This document shows, piece after piece, positions 4,601 through 8,797 of a stretch of DNA of 11,405 nt. Within the stretch, counting starts at the first letter, position 1, and each line of letters begins with the position of its first letter. The stretch is from Baffinella frigidus (taxonomy: Eukaryota; Cryptophyceae; Cryptomonadales; Baffinellaceae). A model generated the notes under the pieces. It had not been told where the DNA came from, searched no databases, and saw only the letters and a program-made list of their open reading frames with translations. A program made the position numbers and the translations under genes. Location: positions 200,982 through 212,386 of the forward strand of contig MU646940.1 of the NCBI GenBank assembly GCA_026770585.1, given 5' to 3'.

Positions 4601-5938
4601 AAAGTTCATTTTCGACGAGTTTTTATCTCCTGATCTCATTTCCTGACCTGACCTTGAATCCGCGCGGAGCCCATTTCTACAATAACACAACGACTCAAAC
4701 GCATACCTATCAAACACTTGACAAGTGTTTTCCACCAACAGGTGTTGGGCTCGGACGGACTGTTCGACACCTGGCCCCAACTTCTCCAAAGTCGCCAACA
4801 AGCCCATTCTACATTTACTTAACGCACCCTTATCAAACACTGAAAAATTATCCCTACACCCTACGCAAAAACAAAGGTGATCGGGTCGGATGGGATGTTC
4901 GACATATGCAAGCGCGCTTCGCTTCCCAACTTTTCCCAGACCAGATCGCCAACAAACCCACTCTAAATTTGATACCAGGACAAACAAAGGTCACCTCACA
5001 CATACTTAACGTATACCTACCAAACACTGAAAACAATCCCCCAAAAGGTGATCGGGTCGGATGGGATGTTCGACATATGCAAGCGCGCATCCAACTTCGC
5101 GAAGGTCGCCAAGATCCTCAAAGCCGCGCCAGACTGCAAAGCCGCCGCGCATCAGCTAGCCGCCTACGCTGTCAAACAGGTCAAACCCTAACCTGACCCC
5201 CCACCCCTAAATAATAAATAATATATAATAGATAATTTATAATGATTAATACACATTGAATAATAATAAATGATAGTAAACACTAGACCCACGATGCGCA
5301 AGGCCGCGCCGGACTGCAAAACCGTCGCGCACCAGCTTGCCGCCTATGCCGTTAAGCAGGTTCTCAACCCGAACCCAAACCCCGGAACCTTGAACCCTAA
5401 ACCCGGAAGCCTACATCCCGACTGCAAAACCGCCGCGCATTAGCTGGCGGCGTACGATGTGATACAGGTTGGAGGGTGTGGGGTTGAGAGGGCAGGGTCC
5501 AGGGTGCAGAGTTTAGGGTTGAGTCAGGGTTGAGTCGCACCGGACTGCAAGCCCGCCGTGCACCACCTCGCTGCATATGCCGTTAAGCAAGTTCCTAAAC
5601 CCCAAACACTGAACCCTAGACCCTCAACACTGAACCCCATCTCATCAAGGCTGCGCCCGACTGCAAAACCGCCGACACGTAGCTTGCGTTTTAGGGTTTA
5701 GGGTTTAGGGTTTAGCGTAAGCCGCAGGCTGAGTGAGTGTCTTACGCTGCAAAACAGGTTTGAAACCCTCAACCCTGCTTGCCGTGTACGCTGTGAAAAA
5801 GGTAGATGATTCAGGGTTCAGGATGCAGGCAGTGGCCGAAACCTGACCCCCGAACTCTAAACCCTTAGCCCTTTGATCTTCTGACAGGGGTCATCTGACA
5901 ACGTGTGTGTGGTGGTCGTGGACCTCTGCTCCCTCTAA
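1584..5938 (+). CDS. PPM/PP2C-type Ser/Thr protein phosphatase, split gene, C-terminal half
   Basis: Metal-dependent PPM phosphatases remove phosphate from Ser/Thr of protein substrates. Six exons (1584-1634, 1992-2067, 2909-2962, 3559-3682, 5048-5179, 5888-5938) join in matching phase to about 161 codons with no stop until 5936-5938. In order they give VANVGDSSAHVF (family ANvGDSR), SSPHKASD (LSxDHKpsd), EIARIKAAGGEV (ExxRIxxxGGxV), YRVGGCIAMSRALG (RVnGxLavSRalGD), DDFLVIGSDGMFD (DxFLxxASDGlfD, a metal-binding Asp motif) and SDNVCVVVVDL (sDNxTxvvv). The motif order is exactly that of the family. The upstream RYxMED and DGHGG motifs are absent, so the start lies outside the window or is lost. 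Introns are GT-AG and made largely of telomere-like repeats. Almost every exon has extra tandem copies. The SRALG-containing exon used here reads GN where the family has an almost invariant GD, so activity is uncertain. Confidence 0.85.
1652..1988. repeat. Telomere-like repeat tract filling a PP2C intron
   Basis: The intron begins GTGAAGCCC and runs into CCCTAAA and CCCTACA units, then CCCCAAA/CCCCAAC units from about 1800, ending AAAACAG at the acceptor. Unit length is 6 to 7 bases. The variant changes in blocks rather than at random, which suggests local amplification of whichever variant was present. Confidence 0.9.
1992..2067 (+). CDS. PP2C exon: GEIFKSGSNV...SSPHKASD
   Basis: The acceptor is AAAACAG (1985-1991). 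The exon reads CVEPGEIFKSGSNVAMSS then PHKASD and ends CC|GTGCTT in phase 2. The PHKASDP followed by EIARI from the next exon matches the PP2C DHKpsdpxExxRI segment; the usual DH is PH here. The frame stays open well past the donor, so retention of this intron would not stop translation until about 2260. Confidence 0.8.
2125..2144. repeat. 20-base perfect palindrome
   Basis: CCGCGTGACCGGTCACGCGG is its own reverse complement, centred between 2134 and 2135, in a GC-rich part of the intron between two copies of the PHKASD exon segment. It could be a protein-binding dyad or a replication accident; nothing else marks its role. Confidence 0.8.
2193..2242 (+). pseudogene. Partial duplicate of the PHKASD exon end and its donor
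   Basis: About 50 bases repeat 2042-2091 almost exactly, including the PHKASD codons, the CC|GTGCTT donor and the first intron bases. A CCTAG lies just upstream (2186-2190) and could act as an acceptor. The upstream GEIFKSG half is missing, so it would be a truncated exon. Confidence 0.75.
2262..2335. mobile_element. Fragment related to the TGCTATCTTA foldback family
   Basis: TAAGATAGC occurs at about 2259 and 2322, with AAATAGCAGA between. The same decamer core occurs in the elements at 1058-1202 and 4446-4685. No clear inverted ends remain, so this is a relic or only a shared motif. Confidence 0.35.
2344..2416 (+). pseudogene. Decayed copy of the GEIFKSGSNV exon
   Basis: This repeats 1992-2064 with few changes: CVEPGEIFKSGSNVAVSS then PLKAAT. 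It has lost one base of AAGGCCAGCG and has no GT at the expected donor position. It also lacks a convincing acceptor, being preceded by ATTCTTTC. It therefore looks like a dead exon copy. Confidence 0.8.
2425..2800. repeat. Telomere-like tract: CCCTAAA then CCCGAAA variants
   Basis: This is intronic. It is CCCTACA/CCCTAAA-rich to about 2640, then changes sharply to CCCGAAA, CCCGGAA and CCCGAGA at 2650-2795. On the other strand this reads as FGFRVSG-type frames, which are artefacts of the repeat. Confidence 0.9.
2909..2962 (+). CDS. PP2C exon: VEIARIKAAGGEVPNVE
   Basis: The acceptor is GGGCAG. One base completes Pro, then VEIARIKAAGGEVPNVE, ending GG|GTGAGC in phase 2. It matches the ExxRIxxxGGxV segment that follows DHK in PP2C phosphatases. 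The donor is a strong consensus. Confidence 0.85.
3102..3149 (+). pseudogene. Second copy of the EIAR...GGEV exon
   Basis: It reads EIARKLAGGEVPNVE and ends GG|GTGCGC in the same phase as 2909-2962. It is one codon shorter and in frame. The acceptor is weak (TTTGAG, within a G-rich TTTGGGGG-like stretch), so it may be dead or a poor alternative exon. The 30 bases before it carry the telomere-like repeat on the opposite strand. Confidence 0.75.
3165..3381. repeat. Intronic minisatellite carrying acceptor-like CGCAG
   Basis: Imperfect tandem units of about 44 bases, each of the form ACGCAACGTTTCGCGC, then GCAGAGTGTATGCAACACAC. The last partial unit supplies the 3' splice site GTTTCGCAG at 3373-3381 directly before an exon copy. 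It replaces the usual telomere-like repeat in this intron. Confidence 0.8.
3382..3446 (+). pseudogene. First copy of the YRVGG...SRALGD exon, 3' part lost
   Basis: After GTTTCGCAG it reads xTYRVGGCIVMSRALGDAT, in the correct phase after the GGEV exon. It keeps the family GD. After ALGDA similarity to the 3559-3682 copy stops and the sequence merges into the minisatellite; the nearest donor would be GGAC|GTGCGG at 3446. It lacks the QLKKWLIPEADVK half needed to continue the fold. Confidence 0.8.
3447..3558. repeat. Second block of the acceptor-bearing minisatellite
   Basis: These are the same units as 3165-3381 (ACGCAACCTTTCGCGCC, CCGCAACGTTTCGCGCG). The last unit again ends in the acceptor, CCGTTTCGCAG at 3548-3558. 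Block and exon were therefore duplicated together. Confidence 0.8.
3559..3682 (+). CDS. PP2C exon: YRVGGCIAMSRALG...PGDDFL
   Basis: One base then 41 codons: TYRVGGCIAMSRALGN, AQLKKWLIPEADVKSRK, LIPGDDFL, ending phase 0 at |GTACCG. It matches the PP2C RVxGxLxxSRALGD segment, then PExDV and DDFL. The residue after ALG is Asn where the family has an almost invariant Asp, which the truncated copy at 3382 still has. This is the only complete copy of this exon. Confidence 0.88.
3784..3816 (+). pseudogene. Short copy of the SRKLIPGDDFL exon end
   Basis: It reads SRKLIPGNDFL followed by the same GTACCGAAAAA donor context as 3683. GD is changed to GN. It is preceded by TTTGATGGTCAAAATGATGG (3760-3779), which looks like the seed of the 12-base repeat that expands at 3936-4007. 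Confidence 0.8.
3893..4058 (+). CDS. Alternative or duplicated PP2C exon with an in-frame LMVK repeat
   Basis: From AATAG| one base is followed by 55 open codons: QLKKWLIPEADVKG, then six 12-base units read as Leu-Met-Val-Lys (the last ending Arg), then PEGDVKSRKLTPGDDFL, ending phase 0 at |GTAAAT. The two halves repeat parts of 3559-3682, so the PEADVK motif occurs twice around the repeat. The insertion keeps frame throughout and the donor is good. Used as an exon, it would place a basic-hydrophobic insert before the DDFL strand. It may be an alternative exon or a duplicated relic that has kept frame because both units are multiples of three. Confidence 0.55.
3936..4007 (+). repeat. 12-base minisatellite (TTGATGGTCAAA) x6
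   Basis: There are six units, with GATGGTCA at 3938, 3950, 3962, 3974, 3986 and 3998. Exact 12-base periodicity and near identity indicate recent expansion. It lies inside the open exon copy 3893-4058. Confidence 0.95.
4062..4140. repeat. Short telomere-like intron tract
   Basis: CCCTAAA, CCCGGAA and CCCTGATC variants follow the GTAAAT donor directly and separate two copies of the DDFL exon end. Confidence 0.8.
4150..4180 (+). pseudogene. Shortest copy of the DDFL exon end
   Basis: It reads TNRDDFL with donor |GTAAGC. Only about 20 bases keep homology with 3650-3682. The donor is a strong consensus, but no acceptor is evident. Confidence 0.6.
4200..4445 (+). other. Intronic stretch with an unrecognised open frame
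   Basis: After the acceptor-like GCGAGCAG (4303-4310) the frame GTT-GTA-CAC reads VVHFSEEVKHEEQRAARAAA and on through a Cys-rich stretch into the foldback element at 4446. The Glu/Arg/Ala composition is protein-like, but I do not recognise it in PP2C and it has no copy elsewhere here. It could be an extra exon, an interrupted exon or chance. Confidence 0.3.
4446..4685. mobile_element. Foldback (MITE-like) element with 29-base perfect inverted ends
   Basis: Bases 4446-4474 and 4657-4685 are perfect inverted copies (left end TTATTGTAGAAATGGGCT). The arms continue inward with GGTCAGGA-type similarity. The 240-base unit has no transposase. It contains TGCTATGTTA-GGGTGG and TTAAGATAGCATAA, shared with 1058-1202, and a hairpin around 4515-4535. 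Flanks CAACAACT and CAACGACT are similar but not a clean target duplication. It sits in the intron before the GSDG exon. Confidence 0.88.
4742..4820 (+). pseudogene. First copy of the GSDGxFD exon, frameshifted
   Basis: After CCACCAACAG it reads VLGSDGLFDTW. Beyond that the homology to NFAKVAK continues one frame over (NFSKVANK), so a deletion has shifted the frame. No donor follows at the expected place. The segment upstream (ACCTATCAAACACTTG) is repeated before the next two copies, so intron and exon were duplicated together. Confidence 0.75.
4877..4966 (+). pseudogene. Second copy of the GSDGMFD exon, frameshifted
   Basis: The acceptor is ACAAAG. It reads VIGSDGMFDICKRAS, identical to the working copy, then shifts frame within the NF(A)KVA part and meets TAA at 4964-4966. 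No donor is present. It is about 170 bases upstream of the intact copy. Confidence 0.8.
5048..5179 (+). CDS. PP2C exon: VIGSDGMFD...LAAYAVKQ
   Basis: Acceptor CAAAAG, then 44 codons in phase 0: VIGSDGMFDICKRAS, NFAKVAKILKAAPDCK, AAAHQLAAYAVKQ, donor |GTCAAA. GSDGMFD is the family ASDGLFD motif with a metal-binding Asp; the Ala-rich LAAYAVKQ helix is the segment before the final GSxDN motif. It joins DDFL in phase, giving DDFLVIGSDGMFD. This is the only full-length copy of this exon. Confidence 0.9.
5200..5290. other. AT-rich intron stretch
   Basis: About 80 bases of AATAATAAAT and ATATAATAGAT composition, unlike the GC-rich repeats around it. It contains AATAAA, but it lies inside the gene before more exon copies, so I do not call a poly(A) site. 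Confidence 0.6.
5297..5359 (+). pseudogene. Second copy of the APDCK...LAAYAVKQ exon end, open
   Basis: It reads RKAAPDCKTVAHQLAAYAVKQ in two halves of the same frame, ending at donor CAG|GTTCTC in phase 0. It has no stop, but no good acceptor precedes it and the GSDGMFD half is missing. Confidence 0.8.
5417..5467 (+). pseudogene. Third copy of the LAAYAVKQ exon end, with stop
   Basis: It reads PDCKTAAH, then TAG at 5441-5443 in place of Gln, then LAAYDVIQ with donor CAG|GTTGGA. The stop arises from CAG to TAG. Confidence 0.8.
5468..5536. repeat. Telomere-like repeat in TTTAGGG orientation
   Basis: GGGTGTGGGGTTGAGAGG and GAGTTTAGGGTTGAG: here the G-rich strand is the + strand, opposite to most of the window. 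The stretch begins exactly at the donor of the preceding exon copy. Confidence 0.85.
5537..5590 (+). pseudogene. Fourth copy of the LAAYAVKQ exon end, open
   Basis: Eighteen open codons: APDCKPAVHHLAAYAVKQ, donor CAA|GTTCCT. The acceptor position is occupied by GTTGAG of the repeat, so an AG is present but weak. Confidence 0.78.
5644..5757 (+). pseudogene. Fifth copy of the LAAYAVKQ exon end, split by TTTAGGG repeats
   Basis: It reads IKAAPDCKTADT, TAG at 5680-5682, LA; then TTTTAGGG and TTTAGGG units (about 5688-5713) and a small stem interrupt it; the end resumes as YAAKQ with donor CAG|GTTTGA. The interruption is bounded by AGCGTAAG (5714-5721) and its reverse complement CTTACGCT (5741-5748). 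Confidence 0.75.
5775..5801 (+). pseudogene. Sixth, shortest copy of the LAAYAVKQ exon end
   Basis: It reads LLAVYAVKK followed by GTAGAT. It emerges directly from a CCCTCAACCCTG tract. Confidence 0.65.
5888..5938 (+). CDS. PP2C terminal exon: GSSDNVCVVVVDL, stop
   Basis: Acceptor CTGACAG, then GSSDNVCVVVVDLCSL and TAA at 5936-5938, in phase 0 after LAAYAVKQ. SDN is the last metal-binding motif of PP2C (family GSxDNxTvvvV, with Cys for the usual Thr). Ending a few residues after this strand is normal for the family. Confidence 0.85.
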   Translation, partial: GSSDNVCVVVVDLCSL

Positions 5939-6137
5939 ACACCTTAACCCCGGAACCTTGAACCCGAAACTAAAACCGGAACCCGAAACCCGAAACCCGA
6001 AACCCGAAACCCGAAACGAAACCCGAAACCAAACCCGAAACCAAACCCAAAACCCGAAACCCGAGACCCGAAACCCGAAACCGAATCCGAATCCCGAAAC
6101 CCGGAACACGGAACCAAACCCGAAACCCGAAACGCAG

Positions 6138-6201
6138 GGGTCGTACGACAACGTGTGTGTGGTGGTCGTGGACCTCCGCTCCCTCTTCCCACCGCCTGTC
6201 G
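6138..6201 (+). CDS. Second copy of the PP2C GSxDN exon, with read-through end
   Basis: Acceptor AACGCAG. It reads GSYDNVCVVVVDLRSLFPPPV and ends in phase 1 at |GTAAAC. It differs from 5888-5938 by Tyr for Ser and by lacking the stop, which becomes Phe-Pro-Pro-Pro. With 5888 skipped it would join LAAYAVKQ in phase and extend the protein into the Gly-rich tail. It may be a true alternative last exon or the original one. Confidence 0.7.
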
Positions 6202-6497
6202 GTAAACCCAAAACCCGAAACCTGAAACCCGGAACCCGGAACCCGGAACCCGGAACCCGAAACCTGAAACCCGAAACCCGAAACCCGATACCCGAGACCC
6301 GGAACCCGAAACCCGGAACCCGGAACCCGGAACCCGGAACTCGGAACCCGGAACACGAAACCCGGAACCCGGAACCCGAAACCCGGAACCCGAGACCCGA
6401 AACCCGGAACCCGACATCCGACACCCGAAACCCGAAACCCGGAACACGGAACCCGAAACCCGAAACCCGGAACCCGAGACCCGCAACCCGAAAACAG

Positions 6498-6547
6498 GCA
6501 GTGCCGGAGGAACAGGAGGAGGAGGAGGGGGGGCGACCCAGCCCTAA
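6498..6547 (+). CDS. Possible Gly-rich tail exon after the second GSxDN copy
   Basis: Acceptor AAAACAG. In phase 1 after 6138-6201 it reads GSAGGTGGGGGGATQP and stops TAA at 6545-6547. In another frame it is poly-Glu. It is the first of three similar GGA-rich pieces each preceded by CAGGC. Confidence 0.4.
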
Positions 6548-6655
6548 AACCCGAAACCCTGATCCGAAACAAGAAACCCTGACCCGAAACCCGAGACCCT
6601 GATCCGAAACCCGAAACCCCGAAAGCGAAAGCCGAAAGCCGATGCACGAAAGCAG

Positions 6656-6700
6656 GCAGAGGAGGAGGAGGAGGAGGGGGGGGCGACCGAACCCCACAAC
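6656..6700 (+). pseudogene. Second copy of the GGA-rich exon-like piece
   Basis: AAAGCAG| then GCAGAGGAGGAGG, a run of G, and GCGACC as in 6533-6538. The similarity includes the acceptor, the GGA run and the GGGGGGGCGACC end. No clear donor. Confidence 0.5.
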
Positions 6701-6878
6701 CCGGAGAGATTGATAATGTATTGCCAAACAATCAGCGTCAGTGCCGCACATGCTACGCATTGTGCCACTTACTGTACCCCGTGTCGGCCGCTCACACGAG
6801 CATTTTCCGGATGGTCTCTAACTCCACCTCCTACCCGGATCCTTGATCCGCACCCCGAAACCTCAAACCCGACACCAG

Positions 6879-6949
6879 GCGGGACCAGCGACGGCGGCGG
6901 CGGAGGAGGAGGAGGAGGAGGAGGAGGAGGAGAAAAGGTGGTGTTGCAG
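6879..6949 (+). CDS. Third GGA-rich exon-like piece with donor
   Basis: Acceptor GACACCAG. In the phase of 6201 it reads GGTSDGGGG followed by poly-Gly, EKVVLQ, and donor CAG|GTGCGT. The frame is the same as in 6498. A (GGA)n run dominates it. It may be an alternative tail exon. Confidence 0.35.
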
Positions 6950-7395
6950 GTGCGTTGGCCCATCCACTTAGCTGTGTATGGCCGCGAGGTACCGGCAATC
7001 TGCTCCTTCGGGGGAGTAGCAAATAGTCCTCGGGATCGGAGGTGGTAACAGCTTGGTAGAAGCGTTGACGTTTGTAACGCCCCTTTTGCCTTGTCCTGCT
7101 GACACCCTCCCACTCAGCAGCCACCGGATGCTTCACAGATACAGTCCATCTAAAATATGTGTGCTATAATCTTATCCATTGCCCTGGAACCTAACCGGAA
7201 TTTCACCTTAAATTCAAGGTGTAAATGTCTTTGCTGGCTGCTAAGTGGAGGCTACGCGTCACCGTCGTGCCCGGATATTGGAGCGTAACGTGACCACTTC
7301 CAATTCCAATTGAAGAAAAGGATGCAATTCCGGTCCAAAAGTGTTCCCCGTAGTCTTTTGAGTGGCACACGTCATCGAGGATCTCGTAGTGTTTG
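6950..7395. other. Single-copy stretch, no gene recognised
   Basis: Sequence without telomere-like repeats and with balanced composition. Both strands have open frames of about 60 to 70 codons over 6950-7110 (the - strand includes SRTRQKGRYKRQRFYQ), but I recognise no family. A small inverted CACCTTaaattcAAGGTG lies near 7205-7222, and TGTAA occurs near 7075 and 7220. It might hold the 3' end of the phosphatase gene. Confidence 0.45.
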
Positions 7396-7480
7396 ACCGG
7401 GCTGAGGGCTGAGGGTTCAGGGTTCAGGGTTCAGAGGTTGGGGGTGAGGGTGCTGGGGTCAGGAGTCATGGGTCAGGGAA
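7396..7480. repeat. Telomere-like repeat, G-rich on + strand
   Basis: GGGCTGAGGG, GGGTTCAGGG and GGGTGCTGGGG units: the TTCAGGG-type orientation, opposite to the introns of the two genes. This change of strand coincides with the presumed gap between genes. Confidence 0.8.
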
Positions 7481-7492
7481 ACTATTCGTGTG

Positions 7493-7660
7493 CGTTGTGT
7501 GTGTATGTGTATGTGGGAGGAGGATGAGGAGTGTGTGTGTATGTGTATGTGGGAGGAGGATGAGGAGGGAAAGAGGAGGAGGAGGAGGAGGAGGATGCGG
7601 AAGAGGAGGGAGAGGAGGAGGAGGGGGAGGAGGAAGAGGAGGTGGAGGAGAAGGCGGAGA
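7493..7660. repeat. GT and GGA simple repeats with a 37-base tandem pair
   Basis: TGTGTGTATGTGTATGTGGG followed by AGGAGGATGAGGAG occurs twice, 37 bases apart (about 7498 and 7535), and leads into about 100 bases of GAGGAG. This is a polypurine tract. The - strand poly-Pro frame is an artefact. Confidence 0.92.
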
Positions 7661-7663
7661 CCC

Positions 7664-7711
7664 AGTTGACTGATTCACACGGCTAGATAGAGTTGACTGA
7701 TTCACACGGCT
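7664..7711. repeat. 27-base tandem pair
   Basis: AGTTGACTGATTCACACGGC begins at 7664 and again at 7691, the copies separated by AGATAG. The second copy abuts the first member of the repeat family at 7720. Confidence 0.9.
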
Positions 7712-7780
7712 TGTGCGCAGACCGGCGCGCTCGGCCGGCTCAACTCAGTCGCGATCTCGGCTCAAGGTGCGCCTCCTCTT

Positions 7781-7942
7781 CCACACAGTGGACTTTGAAG
7801 GGATTTCGAATAACCCCAAAACGATATGACCCGGGACCCTACGGTAGGCAATCCGTAGGGACATAGGGGGGGTTCCTACGGATAAGGTAGCGGAAACTCG
7901 GGCACTGAGTGCCCGAAAATCCCTTGAAATCCCGCTGTGTGG
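7781..7942. mobile_element. Foldback element inside the repeat family
   Basis: The ends 7781-7809 and 7914-7942 are inverted copies with about 24 of 29 matches (CCACACAG outermost). Inside are inverted CCTACGG/CCGTAGG pairs (7838-7859 and again from 7875) and a perfect hairpin CGGGCACT-G-AGTGCCCG at 7899-7915. No transposase. Flanks CCTCCTCTT and CCTCCGTATCTT are similar but not an exact duplication. Confidence 0.65.
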
Positions 7943-8125
7943 CCTCCGTATCTTGTCCTTTATTACCCTCGAGCCTGCAGTTGAGTGATCTACGAGCCGG
8001 CTCGGCTCGCAGTTGCGATCTCGGCACAAGGTGCGCCGCGCCACTTCCTCCTCCTCCTCTCCTTTATTACTGATCTCTGCTCAAGGTCGAGCTCTGCCCG
8101 AGTTTTATTCTGGCTCGTCCTCGAC

Positions 8126-8225
8126 ATGGCGGACCGGCGCACTCGGCGGGCTGGGTTGAGAACTCAGTCGCGTTTTCGGCACAAGGTGCGCCTCCCCACA
8201 CGAGAATGCTACAGCCTATTTAAAC
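8126..8225 (+). CDS. Possible first exon of the PH gene (MADRRTRRAG)
   Basis: GACATGGCGG is a good eukaryotic start context, and the frame stays open to AAAC|GTGAGT, a near-ideal donor at 8226. The 33 codons are Arg-rich. Against it, half the exon is one copy of the repeat family at 7720-8336, and no linking exon is known, so this is only a candidate start for the downstream gene. Confidence 0.2.
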
Positions 8226-8409
8226 GTGAGTTGTAACATGTGTGTAGTAACTTTCGTGAGATTGGTCACGAGCCGGCTCACCTCAGTCGCGGTTTCGGCA
8301 CAAGGTGCAGCTCTGCCCGAGTTTGATTCTGGGGTTCGTCACTGAATAGCGTACAGGGGTTTGATATTCAGTGTGACACTAAATATTGAAACTCTATACG
8401 CTGCTAAAT

Positions 8410-8640
8410 GTCGAACCCTCAACCCTCAAGACGCAACCCTCAACCCTCAACCCTCAACCCTCAACCCTAAATCCTAAATCCTAAACCCTAAACCCTGAAA
8501 CCTAAAACCTAAACCCTGAACCCTAAACCCCAAACCCTAAACCCTGAACCCTGAACCCTAAATCCCAAACCATAAACCCTAAACCCGAAACTCTAAACCC
8601 TGAACTCTAAACCCTAAACCCTAATCCCTAAACCCTAAAC
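8410..8640. repeat. Telomere-like tract (CCCTCAA then CCCTAAA/CCCTGAA)
   Basis: It starts with about ten CCCTCAA units, then CCCTAAA with scattered variants, and ends CCGGCAG at the first HVH exon copy. Confidence 0.92.
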
Positions 8641-8650
8641 CCTCCGGCAG

Positions 8651-8700
8651 GGTTTTCGCACGTACACGAGAGCCTCAAACTGTTAAATAACGCCCTAACC
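8651..8700 (+). pseudogene. HVH exon, copy 1
   Basis: Acceptor CCGGCAG, two bases, then FSHVHESLKLLNNALT, running into CCCTGAA repeats without a GT donor. Closest to the copy at 9295. Confidence 0.7.
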
Positions 8701-8761
8701 CTGAACCCTGAACCCTGGACCCTGAACCCTGAACCCTGGACCCTGAACCCTGTAAAACCTA

Positions 8762-8797
<36 letters not shown>

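Larger units (their letters stand above)
5940..6640. repeat. CCCGAAA/CCCGGAA telomere-like array
   Basis: About 600 bases of 7-base units CCCGAAA, CCCGGAA and CCCGAGA, broken by one exon copy (6138-6201) and a Gly/Glu-rich exon-like piece (6498). The T of CCCTAAA is almost uniformly replaced by G here, a local variant type not seen at this density elsewhere. All six frames are open for long distances because of the repeat, giving false proteins rich in TRNPKP or FGFRVSG. Confidence 0.92.
7720..8336 (+). repeat. Family of five dispersed repeats (CTCAGTCGCG...CACAAGGTGCGCC)
   Basis: Core CTCAGTCGCGATCTCGGCAC then AAGGTGCGCC, usually preceded by GAGCCGGCTC or GACCGGCGCGCTCGGC. Copies: 7720-7778, 7994-8040, a partial at 8072-8111, 8132-8197 and 8267-8336. 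Two copies (8072, 8267) share a tail AGCTCTGCCCGAGTTT and TTCTGG. All are on the same strand and 60 to 150 bases apart once the inserted element at 7781-7942 is discounted. It may be a satellite, a promoter-proximal repeat or fragments of a SINE; I find no tRNA-like A and B boxes. Confidence 0.8.

Noticed and set aside
4436-4695. Target-site duplication around the 4446-4685 element
   Set aside because: Flanking CAACAACT and CAACGACT differ and are not placed symmetrically next to the ends, so no duplication length can be claimed.
4277-4987. 236-codon frame on the - strand
   Set aside because: It crosses the foldback element and is antisense to three GSDG exon copies; no family is recognisable.
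5200-5220. AATAAA as a poly(A) signal ending the phosphatase gene
   Set aside because: It lies upstream of the required SDNVCVVVV exon in an AT-rich intron patch.
5891-6760. Very long open frames on both strands (up to 289 codons) rich in FGFRVSG or TRNPKP
   Set aside because: They are translations of the 7-base CCCGAAA/CCCGGAA array. A period of 7 cycles through all frames and rarely creates stops, so openness is no evidence of coding.
7040-7100. tRNA-like AGCTTGGTAGAAGC (A-box resemblance)
   Set aside because: No B box (GGTTCGANTCC) at the right distance and no cloverleaf arms that pair.
7466-7705. Poly-Pro frame on - and poly-Gly/Cys frame on +
   Set aside because: Pure consequence of the GGA and GT simple repeats.
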